Assembly: GCA_031273385.1 (NCBI GenBank)
Contig: JAISRY010000212.1
Coordinates: 1 to 11,332, forward strand
DNA length: 11,332 bases
Reading direction: 5' to 3'
Source of the DNA: Tannerellaceae bacterium
Lineage (GTDB): Bacteria; Bacteroidota; Bacteroidia; Bacteroidales; Tannerellaceae
Positions 1 through 8,205 of the stretch are shown in pieces (positions within the stretch are counted from its first letter, which is position 1; each line of letters opens with the position of its first letter). The notes under the pieces are model-generated. The model worked only from the letters and a program-made list of their open reading frames with translations. It was not told the DNA's origin and did no database searches. The position numbers and the translations under genes are program-made.

Positions 1-1250
1 ACCATACCCATGCGCAGTACGAGCCATTCGCCGGCGGGAGCGTCCCACTCCAGCGTGCCGTCGGGCTGCATCCTGTCCGTAATGTCGAGGATCTGTTCCG
101 GAGCGGCGACCTGTGCGCCGGCATCCGCAGAGGGCACATCCAGTACGGCCGTCCATTTATACTCCGTCCATGGCGGGTTGGCGCCCTGATACATACGCGC
201 CAGCGTCTTTTCGGGATATTTGTCGAGTTCGGCAGTGGGGGAGAGTACGACCTTGCCTATGGCGGCATCGCGCTCGATATGGCGGAAGACGATACGGTAT
301 TCGTCCGACGTGACTTTCCGGAAGCCAACCACCGTAGGCGCAAAAGGCGTAGCGCCTATCGACGGGATAGGAAAGACGCGGTAGAGCGGGAACGTAGCGA
401 CGGTCACGAAGTGTCCGTCCACTTTGGCCTGCAATTCCCCGTCACCCCGGCAATGGCTTGCCGGATAGATGCTGAGCGAGCGGGCGTCTTGCGCCTCAGG
501 CAGGTGCAAGGTGATCGACGCCTCCTCTTCCTTTGGCACGACAAACCTGGCCGCCAGCGGCGAAGTGGGCTTTACCTGCGTAGGGCGGTCTAACGAGGCG
601 CCTGCCAACGGGCGCATATTGGCCACCGTCACTCTTGCGCCTGCCGCGTCGAACAGGTTATAGCGGTAATTTTCAGGCACAGGCACGGCCAGCGTCCGTA
701 CATCCTGGAAGTAGGGCGAGGGTTTGCCCTCATAGTTGTAGAATATGTTGCCCCAGTCTTCGTACTGCGCGGGCTGTTCGGGAACGGGAAGCTTGACGTT
801 TACCCGGCTACCGCCCGTTACCCGCGTCTCGGAAGCGACGATATGCCGCATGGACTGTCCGGCTTTTATCCAAGGGCCTCCGGTGTGGCTCCACCCCGGA
901 CAATTAAACATGCCGACTTCGATACCCAGTTCGCCGGCCGTTTTCATCGTGGTGTGCAACACGTCCCACCATTCGTCGGAGAAGAGTTTCACCTTGCCGT
1001 ATGGCGTGTCGTCGGCGATATTTCCTATAAATACGGCATTGATGCCGGCCTTTTTCATGGCCTGCAGGTCTTTGACTACGCCCTCTTTGGAGATGTTGTC
1101 CGACATCCAATACCAATAGACGCCGGTCGCCATCGTTTGCGGCGGCGACGCGAAATCGTCAGCTAATTTGTCTTTACTGCATGAGGCCAACAGCAGGGTA
1201 GCCACTGCTATTACGGATGCTTTGATCAATCGGTTCTTCATAATACCCAT
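1..1250 (-). CDS. GH106-family glycoside hydrolase (alpha-L-rhamnosidase-like) lipoprotein, C-terminus cut off by window edge
   Basis: About 416 N-terminal residues are visible; family members are usually around 1000 residues or more, so the catalytic residues probably lie outside. The protein starts with a lipoprotein signal: basic MGIMKNRLIK, a hydrophobic stretch, then lipobox LASC with the lipidated Cys at residue 24, so it should be membrane-anchored in the envelope. GH106-like hallmarks are GVYWYWMSDNISKEG (43-57), the following DLQAMKKAGI, FNCPGWSHTGGPWI (115-128), and LEWDAPAGEW-LVLRMGM at the window edge. The family removes terminal alpha-L-rhamnose from pectins and related glycans; the exact substrate cannot be read from this part. 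Two starts fit: ATG at 1250 or the in-frame ATG at 1241 (MKNRLIK). A -7 box at 1270-1277 would give a very short leader for 1250, mildly favouring 1241. The gene follows the HTCS regulator by 106 bases and is its obvious candidate target. Confidence 0.85.
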   Translation of the reverse strand, partial: MGIMKNRLIKASVIAVATLLLASCSKDKLADDFASPPQTMATGVYWYWMSDNISKEGVVKDLQAMKKAGINAVFIGNIADDTPYGKVKLFSDEWWDVLHTTMKTAGELGIEVGMFNCPGWSHTGGPWIKAGQSMRHIVASETRVTGGSRVNVKLPVPEQPAQYEDWGNIFYNYEGKPSPYFQDVRTLAVPVPENYRYNLFDAAGARVTVANMRPLAGASLDRPTQVKPTSPLAARFVVPKEEEASITLHLPEAQDARSLSIYPASHCRGDGELQAKVDGHFVTVATFPLYRVFPIPSIGATPFAPTVVGFRKVTSDEYRIVFRHIERDAAIGKVVLSPTAELDKYPEKTLARMYQGANPPWTEYKWTAVLDVPSADAGAQVAAPEQILDITDRMQPDGTLEWDAPAGEWLVLRMGM

Positions 1251-1269
1251 TTTTGATGTTTTACTTGCG

Positions 1270-1277
1270 CAAAATTA
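1270..1277 (-). promoter_or_regulatory. Bacteroides-type -7 promoter box upstream of the GH106 gene
   Basis: Read on the minus strand this is TAATTTTG, a perfect match to the Bacteroidetes -7 consensus TAnnTTTG. It sits 19 bases before the ATG at 1250 and 28 before the ATG at 1241. Nothing like the -33 TTTG element occurs 19-21 bases upstream (the bases there read about GGTGTA), which is typical of a promoter needing an activator. The assignment is by motif only. Confidence 0.5.
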
Positions 1278-1306
1278 TTCTTTTTCGGAGAATAATACAC
1301 CTTTTC

Positions 1307-1328
1307 CCGCACTTTTTTCCGCACTTTT
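1307..1328 (-). promoter_or_regulatory. Tandem direct repeat, candidate HTCS/AraC-type operator
   Basis: The 10-mer CCGCACTTTT (plus strand) occurs exactly at 1307-1316 and again at 1319-1328, a period of 12 bases. A degenerate copy with core CGCACT lies at 1344-1349, exactly two further periods along from the matching bases of the second copy. Counting from the -7 box at 1270-1277, the two perfect copies fall at roughly -43 to -65, where an activator would contact RNA polymerase. AraC-family DNA-binding domains such as the one ending the neighbouring HTCS commonly bind direct repeats. The operator role is inferred. Confidence 0.4.
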
Positions 1329-1356
1329 ATTGTACGTGATACACGCACTGCCCTTC

Positions 1357-4300
1357 TCAGGGTTTCTGCCGGTGTGTTGTAGCAAAAACGGTAGGCGATT
1401 CCCCGAACTCTTTCTTGAAGGCATTGGTAAAGTAGGCCTGGCTTTCAATGCCTACCTCACTCATGATTTCCCGGATCGACATCTCATCTTCGATGATCAG
1501 GCGGGCGGCCTTTCTCAGTCTTTGGTTCATGATAAAGTCCATGATGGATTTACCGGTCATGGATTTGATTTTGTTATACAACTTACTGCGGCTCATGGAG
1601 AGTTCGGAAGCGATAAAATTGACGTCCATATCGGGATCACTCATGTTTTCTTCGATAATATGAATGAAGTCTTTCAGGAATTTATTATCCCGTTCGTTGG
1701 ACGACAAACCGGCGCTATCGGCAAAGTAATTCCTGGCGTAGTAGTCCTTTAGCTGCTGTTGCTGCTTGAATACATTGTAGATGGTCAGTTTCAGCAGGTC
1801 GAAATCGACGGGCTTTTCCAGGTAAATGGCGGCGCCCGAACCGGCGCCTTCGATCTGGTTTTGAACGCCTGTTTTGGCTGTCAGCAGAATAACGGGAATA
1901 TGCGACGTTTCGATATTGTTTTTCACCTCCCGGCAAAGGGTTATACCGTCTTTTTCCGGCATCATGATGTCGCTGACGATCAGCTCGACCATCCGGTCAG
2001 ACAGGATGCCGGAGGCTTTCAACCCGTTTTCAGCCTGAATGACTTCGTATTCTTCGCCCAGCGCGTCGGCGATTAATTTCCGTAGGTCGGTATGGTCTTC
2101 GACCAGTAGAATCCGCTTCTTTTCATTTTTCAGGTAGTCCTGCGGATTGTTTTTCTCCAACGGATCGGAGCTGGTTTGAGCCGTTGGCGTATCCTGCCCG
2201 GCCTCGTCCGCCGGTTGCAGGGATGCCTCTTCAGAACTTTCTTCGTACAGTTTTCGGCCTGCCGAAAAGCGCACTTCAATATCCGTCCCCTTCCCTTTTT
2301 CGCTGAAAATACGCAACCTGCCCTTATGCAGCAACACAAAGTTTTTCACCAACGCCAAGCCGATACCGGTGCCCAATTGGGGATCAAAGTCCACGGTGTT
2401 GATCTTATAGAAACGGTCAAATATACTCTCGATGGATTCCCTGGAAATGCCGGCGCCCGTATCCCTGATGATGATGGCAAAGGTATTTTCCGCCCGGTAC
2501 TCGTCTTCGATCACATAGCTGTTGGCGTATGGGGAGTGAAACGGCGTATCGCCGGCTCGCAATTCAATGGAGACATCCCCTCCCGAGCGGGTATATTTGA
2601 AGGCATTGTTCAGCAGGTTCATCACGATCTTTTCGAGTTTGTTTTTGTCGATACAGACCTCCGCAAGCCGGTGATCGGGAATGATCCTGAAATTGATTTT
2701 CCGCTGCAAGGCATATTCTTTGAAATCCGCTGCGACGGCGTCGATAAACCGGTTGATATCAACCGGCTGCACGGTGAGTTTCATCTTCCCGTTCTCTACC
2801 GTACGGAAATCCATCAGTTCGTTGACCAGGTTCAGCAGCCGGTGGGCGTTGCTGTCCAGTATCCTGCAATAATCATCCTGCAAACCATCCTTTTTCAACT
2901 TGTGCATCGAGGCGATGATCAGGGAGAGGGGCGTACGGAAATCGTGCGATATATCGGTGAAAAAGCGCAGTTGCGCCTGGTGGATCTCCTCCTTTTTGTT
3001 TTTCTCGACATTCTCGAGATAGAGTTGCAGTTTCAATTTTTTCCGGTCGTAATAGTACCTGATAATCAGGTAAAGTATACCCGATACAAGCAGGCAATAG
3101 AAGGTATACGCCGGCCAACTGAGCCATGGCGCCGGTTGGCGGTAGATTTTCACGGTGGCCGGGACGTCTCCCCAGATGCCGTCGTTGTTCGCCGCCAACG
3201 CCTCAAAGACATATTCGCCCGCAGGCACTTTGGAATAGAAGGCCGTACGGTTGGAGGCATCGACCTCGATCCACCGGTCGTCATAGCCGTTCAAGCGGTA
3301 CTTGAAATGGTTTTTCGGCGCCATCAGGTAATTATCGGAAGAGAATTGGAAGCCGAAATTCGTTTGGTTGTGGTTCAGCCGGATAGCATATTCCGCTTCC
3401 GGCGAATCGGCAGGCGAGAAATGGATACCGGAAGGGGCGTTATCCACAAAAAAGCCGGAAAGGATGATGTTGGGTTTGTAGCTGTTGGGTACGATTTCGG
3501 ACGGCTTGACGATCGTAAAGCCGTTTGTGCCGCCAAAATACAGGCTCCCGTCCGCCCCTTTCAGCGACGCCTGCGGATAATAGACCACGCCCTGCACGCC
3601 GTCCTGTTCGTCGTAGCGCGAAAAGGCATTCTCCGCGATGCGATACCGTACCAACCCGTTGTCCGTCCCCATCCAGATATTCCCCTCATCGTCGTGGCAG
3701 ATGCTGTATACCGAAGAGATGTCATACTTCAGGAAGTCGTCGAAACGGGTGAAAACAGACGTGTCCGGATTGTATCTGATCAACCCGTGCCCAATCGTAC
3801 CGATCCACAAATTGCCCGAATTGTCCAGGCAAAACGTGGAGAAGTTCATAAACCGTGAATCGCCGGCAGGGATCTCTTCCACCGAGCGTGTCGCCACATC
3901 CATCAGGAAGATCTTCCCCGTACTCAATATCCAAAGCTGGTTGTCTCTTCCGCGCAACATGTCGAAGATGTAGCGCTGGTCATCCTCTTCGGAAAAGGCA
4001 TAATGTGTAAATTCTTTCCGGTCAAAGGAGTAAAAGGAGATTTCCGTCTTTTTGTATTGATAGGCGATCCATAGCCCGGAATCGCTTTCCGCTACGATTT
4101 CCCGTATATTATTATGTAATAACGCATTGCCCCCACGCCCGTTGCGAACAAAATGTTCGAAGCGCTTTGTCCGGGTATGGAAGCAGTCCAGTCCGCCGGT
4201 GAACATGGCGATCCATAGATCTTGCTTCCCATCCACGACCAGCGACTTGACGTTGTTGTACGACAACTTATTGACGCCGCCTCCATGATCGGAATAGTAG

Positions 4301-5433
4301 GAAAACAGGCCGGTCTGTTTGTCGAGGTGATTCAATCCGCCCCCTTCCGTTCCGATCCATATCCCGTTCCGGCTTTCTGCAAAGGCGCTGACCGGTATAT
4401 GCGCCAATTCGTTTTCGCGGGGGAAATAGGAAATGAATGGCGATTGCTCATCCAGGTTCACATAGCAGGCCGTTCCGGCATACGTCCCGATCCAGATGTT
4501 CTTTTGCCGGTCTTCGTCAATCGTCCAGATGGAGTTATTCGACAAGCTGTAGGGGTCTGACGCCAGGTGTTCATAATGCGTATAACGCTCATCGTCAGGA
4601 TTGAAAATATACAATCCATTGATCGTTCCGATCCAGATTTTCCCCGTTTTGTCGATATGTAGCGACCGCACGACCGTATTGCCGCACTCCTTGTAAAAAT
4701 CGGAGCGGGATTCGATGGCGAAAGAGGATAGATCAATCTTAAACAACCCATACTTCCTGGTAAACACCCACAGCTTCCCTTTATGCGCCTTCATGTCTAC
4801 AACCAGCCCGTCATCAACCGGCAGCTTGGCACAGAGGGTAAATTCGTTTTTGACGGCGTTGTAGCGATAAATTTTCCCATAATTACTGGACACATAGATA
4901 TCTTCATTATGCAAACAGAAATTAGCGCTGATGTAGTGCGGGGATTCGCCATCATACAGCGGAACGCTTAACGTTTTGTTGTCGATATCCAGTATACCCC
5001 ACTGCGCCTCGGCATATTTCCATATCCAGATCGTATTATGCGCATCCGTTTTGACGTTACCCGCCCGTTCATCCCAAACCTGTTCAAAGGTATCGTCCTC
5101 TTTTTTATACAGGTACAAACCGTTGGTCGTGTTGACAAGGAGACGGCCGGAAAGGTCAACCGCCAAGGGGCCTAATAACCATTCTTTTTCAGGGTCTTGC
5201 CTGGTAAAAGAGGTATAATAGCGCTTGTATTGATATCCGTCGAAACGGTACAACTCATGGCTCATCAATATCCAGATAAACCCGTCATTGTCTTGCCGGA
5301 TAGAGAATATGCCGTCATAACCTAATCCGCCTTTAGGGGATAACGTCCTGAATTTATAATTCCCTGCCGCATGCGCTATCCCGCCTGAAAGCAGCAAAAA
5401 AACCATGATAAAAAGCAATAACCCGTTTCTCAT
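1357..5433 (-). CDS. Hybrid two-component system (HTCS) sensor histidine kinase / AraC-type response regulator
   Basis: A 1358-residue single-protein signalling system of the kind Bacteroidetes use to sense glycan breakdown products in the periplasm. In order: signal peptide (about 1-22); two-component-regulator propeller blades (about 40-645) with repeated 'G-x-(I/L)-W-(I/M)-G-T' units, for example near 265, 313, 358, 541 and 584; Y_Y_Y domain (about 690-765); transmembrane helix (about 772-793); HisKA with SHDFRTPLS, phospho-His 830; HATPase with N-box MNLLNNAFKYT (938-948), DTGAGI (991-996) and GTGIGLAL (1021-1028); receiver with acidic pair E1112/D1113, phospho-Asp 1155, T1185 and K1207; C-terminal AraC helix-turn-helix (about 1255-1350). 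The ATG at 5433 is chosen; an upstream in-frame TTG at 5448 adds five residues before an ordinary signal peptide and is unlikely. It follows the galK terminator, so it is probably transcribed separately; no clear promoter was seen. The adjacent GH106 gene is its likely target; the ligand is unknown. Confidence 0.95.
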   Translation of the reverse strand: MRNGLLLFIMVFLLLSGGIAHAAGNYKFRTLSPKGGLGYDGIFSIRQDNDGFIWILMSHELYRFDGYQYKRYYTSFTRQDPEKEWLLGPLAVDLSGRLLVNTTNGLYLYKKEDDTFEQVWDERAGNVKTDAHNTIWIWKYAEAQWGILDIDNKTLSVPLYDGESPHYISANFCLHNEDIYVSSNYGKIYRYNAVKNEFTLCAKLPVDDGLVVDMKAHKGKLWVFTRKYGLFKIDLSSFAIESRSDFYKECGNTVVRSLHIDKTGKIWIGTINGLYIFNPDDERYTHYEHLASDPYSLSNNSIWTIDEDRQKNIWIGTYAGTACYVNLDEQSPFISYFPRENELAHIPVSAFAESRNGIWIGTEGGGLNHLDKQTGLFSYYSDHGGGVNKLSYNNVKSLVVDGKQDLWIAMFTGGLDCFHTRTKRFEHFVRNGRGGNALLHNNIREIVAESDSGLWIAYQYKKTEISFYSFDRKEFTHYAFSEEDDQRYIFDMLRGRDNQLWILSTGKIFLMDVATRSVEEIPAGDSRFMNFSTFCLDNSGNLWIGTIGHGLIRYNPDTSVFTRFDDFLKYDISSVYSICHDDEGNIWMGTDNGLVRYRIAENAFSRYDEQDGVQGVVYYPQASLKGADGSLYFGGTNGFTIVKPSEIVPNSYKPNIILSGFFVDNAPSGIHFSPADSPEAEYAIRLNHNQTNFGFQFSSDNYLMAPKNHFKYRLNGYDDRWIEVDASNRTAFYSKVPAGEYVFEALAANNDGIWGDVPATVKIYRQPAPWLSWPAYTFYCLLVSGILYLIIRYYYDRKKLKLQLYLENVEKNKKEEIHQAQLRFFTDISHDFRTPLSLIIASMHKLKKDGLQDDYCRILDSNAHRLLNLVNELMDFRTVENGKMKLTVQPVDINRFIDAVAADFKEYALQRKINFRIIPDHRLAEVCIDKNKLEKIVMNLLNNAFKYTRSGGDVSIELRAGDTPFHSPYANSYVIEDEYRAENTFAIIIRDTGAGISRESIESIFDRFYKINTVDFDPQLGTGIGLALVKNFVLLHKGRLRIFSEKGKGTDIEVRFSAGRKLYEESSEEASLQPADEAGQDTPTAQTSSDPLEKNNPQDYLKNEKKRILLVEDHTDLRKLIADALGEEYEVIQAENGLKASGILSDRMVELIVSDIMMPEKDGITLCREVKNNIETSHIPVILLTAKTGVQNQIEGAGSGAAIYLEKPVDFDLLKLTIYNVFKQQQQLKDYYARNYFADSAGLSSNERDNKFLKDFIHIIEENMSDPDMDVNFIASELSMSRSKLYNKIKSMTGKSIMDFIMNQRLRKAARLIIEDEMSIREIMSEVGIESQAYFTNAFKKEFGESPTVFATTHRQKP

Positions 5434-5473
5434 AAGATAAAAACGCAAATCAAAAAAGCCTGATTATTTTATA

Positions 5474-5512
5474 AAAAGAGAAGAGCTACCCTCTCCTTTC
5501 CGGGTAGCTCTC
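5474..5512 (-). terminator. Intrinsic terminator after galK
   Basis: A perfect 10-bp stem pairs 5482-5491 (agagctaccc) with 5502-5511 (gggtagctct) around a 10-base loop. On the minus strand the stem is followed within two bases by TCTTTTTAT, a U-rich tail. It begins about 23 bases past the galK stop codon. It should end the galM-transporter-galK transcript and insulate the HTCS gene. On the plus strand the stem is also followed by CTTTTATTT, so it could act in both directions, although no plus-strand gene is seen here. Confidence 0.85.
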
Positions 5513-5534
5513 TTTTATTTGTCCGCGCCGCGTG

Positions 5535-6686
5535 TCAATAGAGTTTGCGTGCGCCGTCGCTGATTACGACATCATACAGTTTAGGTTCGTGCCCGAATTT
5601 CTCTTTATAGGCTGAAAAGGCCTCTTTTACGAACCCGTCATATAATGCTTCCTTTACCAGGTTGATGGTACAACCGCCAAAGCCGCCGCCCATCACGCGC
5701 GAACCGGTCACGCCGCATCTTTTCGCTACGTCGTTCAGGAAATCCAGCTCTTCACAGCTGACTTCGTACTGTTTGCTCATGCCCTTGTGCGTGCCGTACA
5801 TCTTTTCGCCGACCGTTTCGTAGTCGCCTTTTTCAAGGGCGGCGCATACCTCCATCACACGTTGAACCTCTTCTATCACGTATTCGGCGCGCAGATAGTC
5901 CTCTGCGGAAACCTCCGCTTTCACTTCGTTCAGCATATCGAGCGTCGCGTCGCGCAGAAATTCGACTTCCGGATGATTCCGGCGGATAGCCGCCGCCACC
6001 GTTTCACAGGACTGGCGGCGTTTGTTGTAGGCCGAAGAGGCCAATTCATGCTTCACGGCCGAATCCAGCAACACCAGCTTGTAGCCTACCGGATCGAACG
6101 GGAAGTATTTGTATTCCAACGAACGGCAATCCAACAGGATCAAACTCCCTTTCTTTCCGAAGATGGAGGCGAACTGATCCATGATGCCACACATCACGCC
6201 GCAATAGTTGTGCTCCGTAGCCTGTCCAATCCTGGCCAGTTCGAATTTGTCGATACCCAGCGCGAACAGCTCGTTCAGGGCGAAGGCATACGTACTTTCC
6301 AGGGCAGCCGACGACGACATACCCGCCCCCAATGGGACGTCGCCCGAAAAAGCCGTATCGAATCCGCCGATCGTTCCTCCCCGCTTGATGATTTCGCGGC
6401 ATACGCCGAAAATATATTTCGCCCACTGCTGCCGGGGCGCATCCTGTTCGTTCAACCCGAACTCTGCATATTCGTCCAGGTCCAGCGCCCAGGCGCGAAC
6501 CGTCCCCGTCCCGTTCAACCGGATCTCAGCCACCATCCCTTTGTCGATGGCTCCGGGGAAAACGAATCCGCCATTGTAATCGGTATGTTCGCCGATCAGG
6601 TTAATCCGCCCCGGCGAGGCGTACACCGAACCGGCCGCTCCGTCGAAATGCCCGGCAAAACCTTTTCTCACCTTTTCTACATCCAT
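5535..6686 (-). CDS. galK: Galactokinase
   Basis: Phosphorylates alpha-D-galactose to galactose 1-phosphate with ATP, the first committed step of the Leloir pathway, in the cytoplasm. The 383-residue length matches the family. It carries the galactokinase signature GRINLIGEHTDY (26-37), with R27 as the transition-state Arg; the GHMP-kinase ATP loop PLGAGMSSSAALE (118-130); catalytic Asp 170 in IMDQFAS; and the C-terminal GHMP motif GGGFGGC (333-339). The ATG at 6686 is preceded by AGGAAATT, a usable ribosome binding site. The gene starts 20 bases after the transporter stop codon, so it is the last gene of the galM-transporter-galK operon and ends at a strong hairpin terminator. No uridylyltransferase (galT) or epimerase (galE) lies in the window, so the next Leloir steps must be encoded elsewhere. 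Confidence 0.97.
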   Translation of the reverse strand: MDVEKVRKGFAGHFDGAAGSVYASPGRINLIGEHTDYNGGFVFPGAIDKGMVAEIRLNGTGTVRAWALDLDEYAEFGLNEQDAPRQQWAKYIFGVCREIIKRGGTIGGFDTAFSGDVPLGAGMSSSAALESTYAFALNELFALGIDKFELARIGQATEHNYCGVMCGIMDQFASIFGKKGSLILLDCRSLEYKYFPFDPVGYKLVLLDSAVKHELASSAYNKRRQSCETVAAAIRRNHPEVEFLRDATLDMLNEVKAEVSAEDYLRAEYVIEEVQRVMEVCAALEKGDYETVGEKMYGTHKGMSKQYEVSCEELDFLNDVAKRCGVTGSRVMGGGFGGCTINLVKEALYDGFVKEAFSAYKEKFGHEPKLYDVVISDGARKLY

Positions 6687-6706
6687 AATTTCCTATACAT
6701 TATATA

Positions 6707-8173
6707 TTATTCAACAGGGATATCCTTGTTGACGTTTTTACTGCCGATCAAGGCATAATACAACAGGTAAACCAAACTAGCGAACAGCAGCCAATAGCTC
6801 GGCATAAACCCAGCTATGTCGGCAATCAGGTTTTGTACGTATGGAATGATACCACCGCCCACAACGAGCATCATAAAAATACCGGAAGCTTCTGCAACGT
6901 ATTTACCCAATCCTTCTACAGCCAGATTGAAGATACCGCCCCACATCACCGAGGTGCAAATCCCTACCAGTGCAAGGAACATGAACGTAATCGGCACTTC
7001 TACCAGACCGGCTGAGAGCGATCCGCCACTTGTGTCGAAAGCAGGCATGGATACCCGTGTATCTATGGATGAGAAAATAGCGGCAAGTACTAGGATGACT
7101 CCTATACTTGAAGCGACAATCAACATGGTTTTACTGGATATCTTCGAGCCGATGGCAGCGCCTATCAATCGTCCGATAAGCATCAGCAGCCAGTAGAAAC
7201 CTACCACGCCGCCTGCCACACCAGTTGCGATTCCCAATCCGGGTTTCGTATCTCCATTGATTATTTTCTGAGCACTTTCGTTTGTGTTTACACTAACGAT
7301 CTTGGATTCATACGTTTTATTATCCTTGTTTATTTCGTCATCAGCTTTCAACTGTGCAAGATAATCTGCATCCGATTGTTGTTTCTGGTATTCGGCTACT
7401 ATGGTTTGAGCACTTTCGGTTGTAAACGAAGTCATAAACAAGTTGGCAGTGCCCGGCACGCCTACTTCAACACCCACATAGACGAAAATAGCGACGGCAC
7501 CCAGCACAAAATGACGGAAAGCCCAGGGACTGTGTTTCGATTTTTCGCCTTTGGCGACCCTGTTAATGGTGGATTCAGGTTCCGGGATGTTCACGAAGAA
7601 AAGAACTACTCCTACCAATGCAAAGATTCCCAACGCGATGAACAATACGGGATTGACATCGGGTATAGACGCTTTGGCTACGTTTCCAACTAAAATCCCG
7701 ACTAAAAGAGGCACTAATGTACCCATCAACGAGTTGAATGAACCGCCAACCTGAATCAGCGTATTTCCTTTCTTACCGCCACCGCCAAGCGTGTTGAGCA
7801 TTGGATTTACGACAGCATTCAGCATACACATAGAGAAACCTGAGATGAATGCCCCCAGCAGGTAAATGTAAAAACTTTCGGCAATTCCTGAATAGAACTG
7901 GATGGCGACACCTACAAATCCCACCACAATAGCAATTAATGCAGTGTTTTTGTAACCTACCCTTTGAAGTAGTTTACCCGAAGGTATTCCCATCACGGCA
8001 TAAGCCAAAAAGTTCATGAAATTTCCCAGCATCCCCAAAGAGTTGGAAACTCCGAATTGATTTTTTAACACGACGCCCATTGGCGCAGCCAGATTCGTTA
8101 CAAATGAGATCATGCCAAACAGCAAGATCATCATAATAATGGGTAATGTGTAATTTTTTTGTTGCGTTGTCAT
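6707..8173 (-). CDS. Glucose/galactose-type MFS transporter (fucose permease-like)
   Basis: A 488-residue inner-membrane sugar importer with about 12 predicted transmembrane helices, probably proton- or cation-coupled. Family features are the N-terminal MGVVLKNQFGVSNSLGMLGNF, the MGIPSGKLLQRVGYKNTAL loop after TM2, the NPMLNTLG motif (123-130), YVGVEVGVPG in TM7 (232-241), FYWLLMLIGRLIGA in TM8 (326-339) and MWGGIFNLAVEGLGKY (410-425). Its place between galM and galK points to galactose and perhaps glucose as substrates, inferred from family and context. A charged, hydrophilic stretch of about 60 residues (about 250-312) separates TM7 from TM8, where the related E. coli fucose permease has only a short loop; standard MFS topology would place it in the periplasm. 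The gene is visibly more AT-rich than galM and galK, especially within this insertion. The stop lies 20 bases before galK. No strong ribosome binding site precedes the ATG. Confidence 0.92.
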   Translation of the reverse strand: MTTQQKNYTLPIIMMILLFGMISFVTNLAAPMGVVLKNQFGVSNSLGMLGNFMNFLAYAVMGIPSGKLLQRVGYKNTALIAIVVGFVGVAIQFYSGIAESFYIYLLGAFISGFSMCMLNAVVNPMLNTLGGGGKKGNTLIQVGGSFNSLMGTLVPLLVGILVGNVAKASIPDVNPVLFIALGIFALVGVVLFFVNIPEPESTINRVAKGEKSKHSPWAFRHFVLGAVAIFVYVGVEVGVPGTANLFMTSFTTESAQTIVAEYQKQQSDADYLAQLKADDEINKDNKTYESKIVSVNTNESAQKIINGDTKPGLGIATGVAGGVVGFYWLLMLIGRLIGAAIGSKISSKTMLIVASSIGVILVLAAIFSSIDTRVSMPAFDTSGGSLSAGLVEVPITFMFLALVGICTSVMWGGIFNLAVEGLGKYVAEASGIFMMLVVGGGIIPYVQNLIADIAGFMPSYWLLFASLVYLLYYALIGSKNVNKDIPVE

Positions 8174-8205
8174 AATTGAAATTCTTTTAAATTTATAATT
8201 GATTC

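Noticed and set aside
2176..3858. A 560-codon open frame on the plus strand, opposite the HTCS gene
   Set aside because: It lies wholly within the HTCS coding region, whose translation shows complete, correctly ordered domains. The plus-strand product shows no recognisable motif and has the composition expected of an antisense shadow.
5431..5448. A TTG start at 5448 for the HTCS, five residues longer
   Set aside because: The ATG at 5433 gives a normal signal peptide at once; TTG starts are rare in this group and no ribosome binding site favours it.
5787..6758. A 323-codon open frame on the plus strand, opposite galK
   Set aside because: galK is unmistakable on the other strand with all catalytic motifs. 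The antisense product has no family features.
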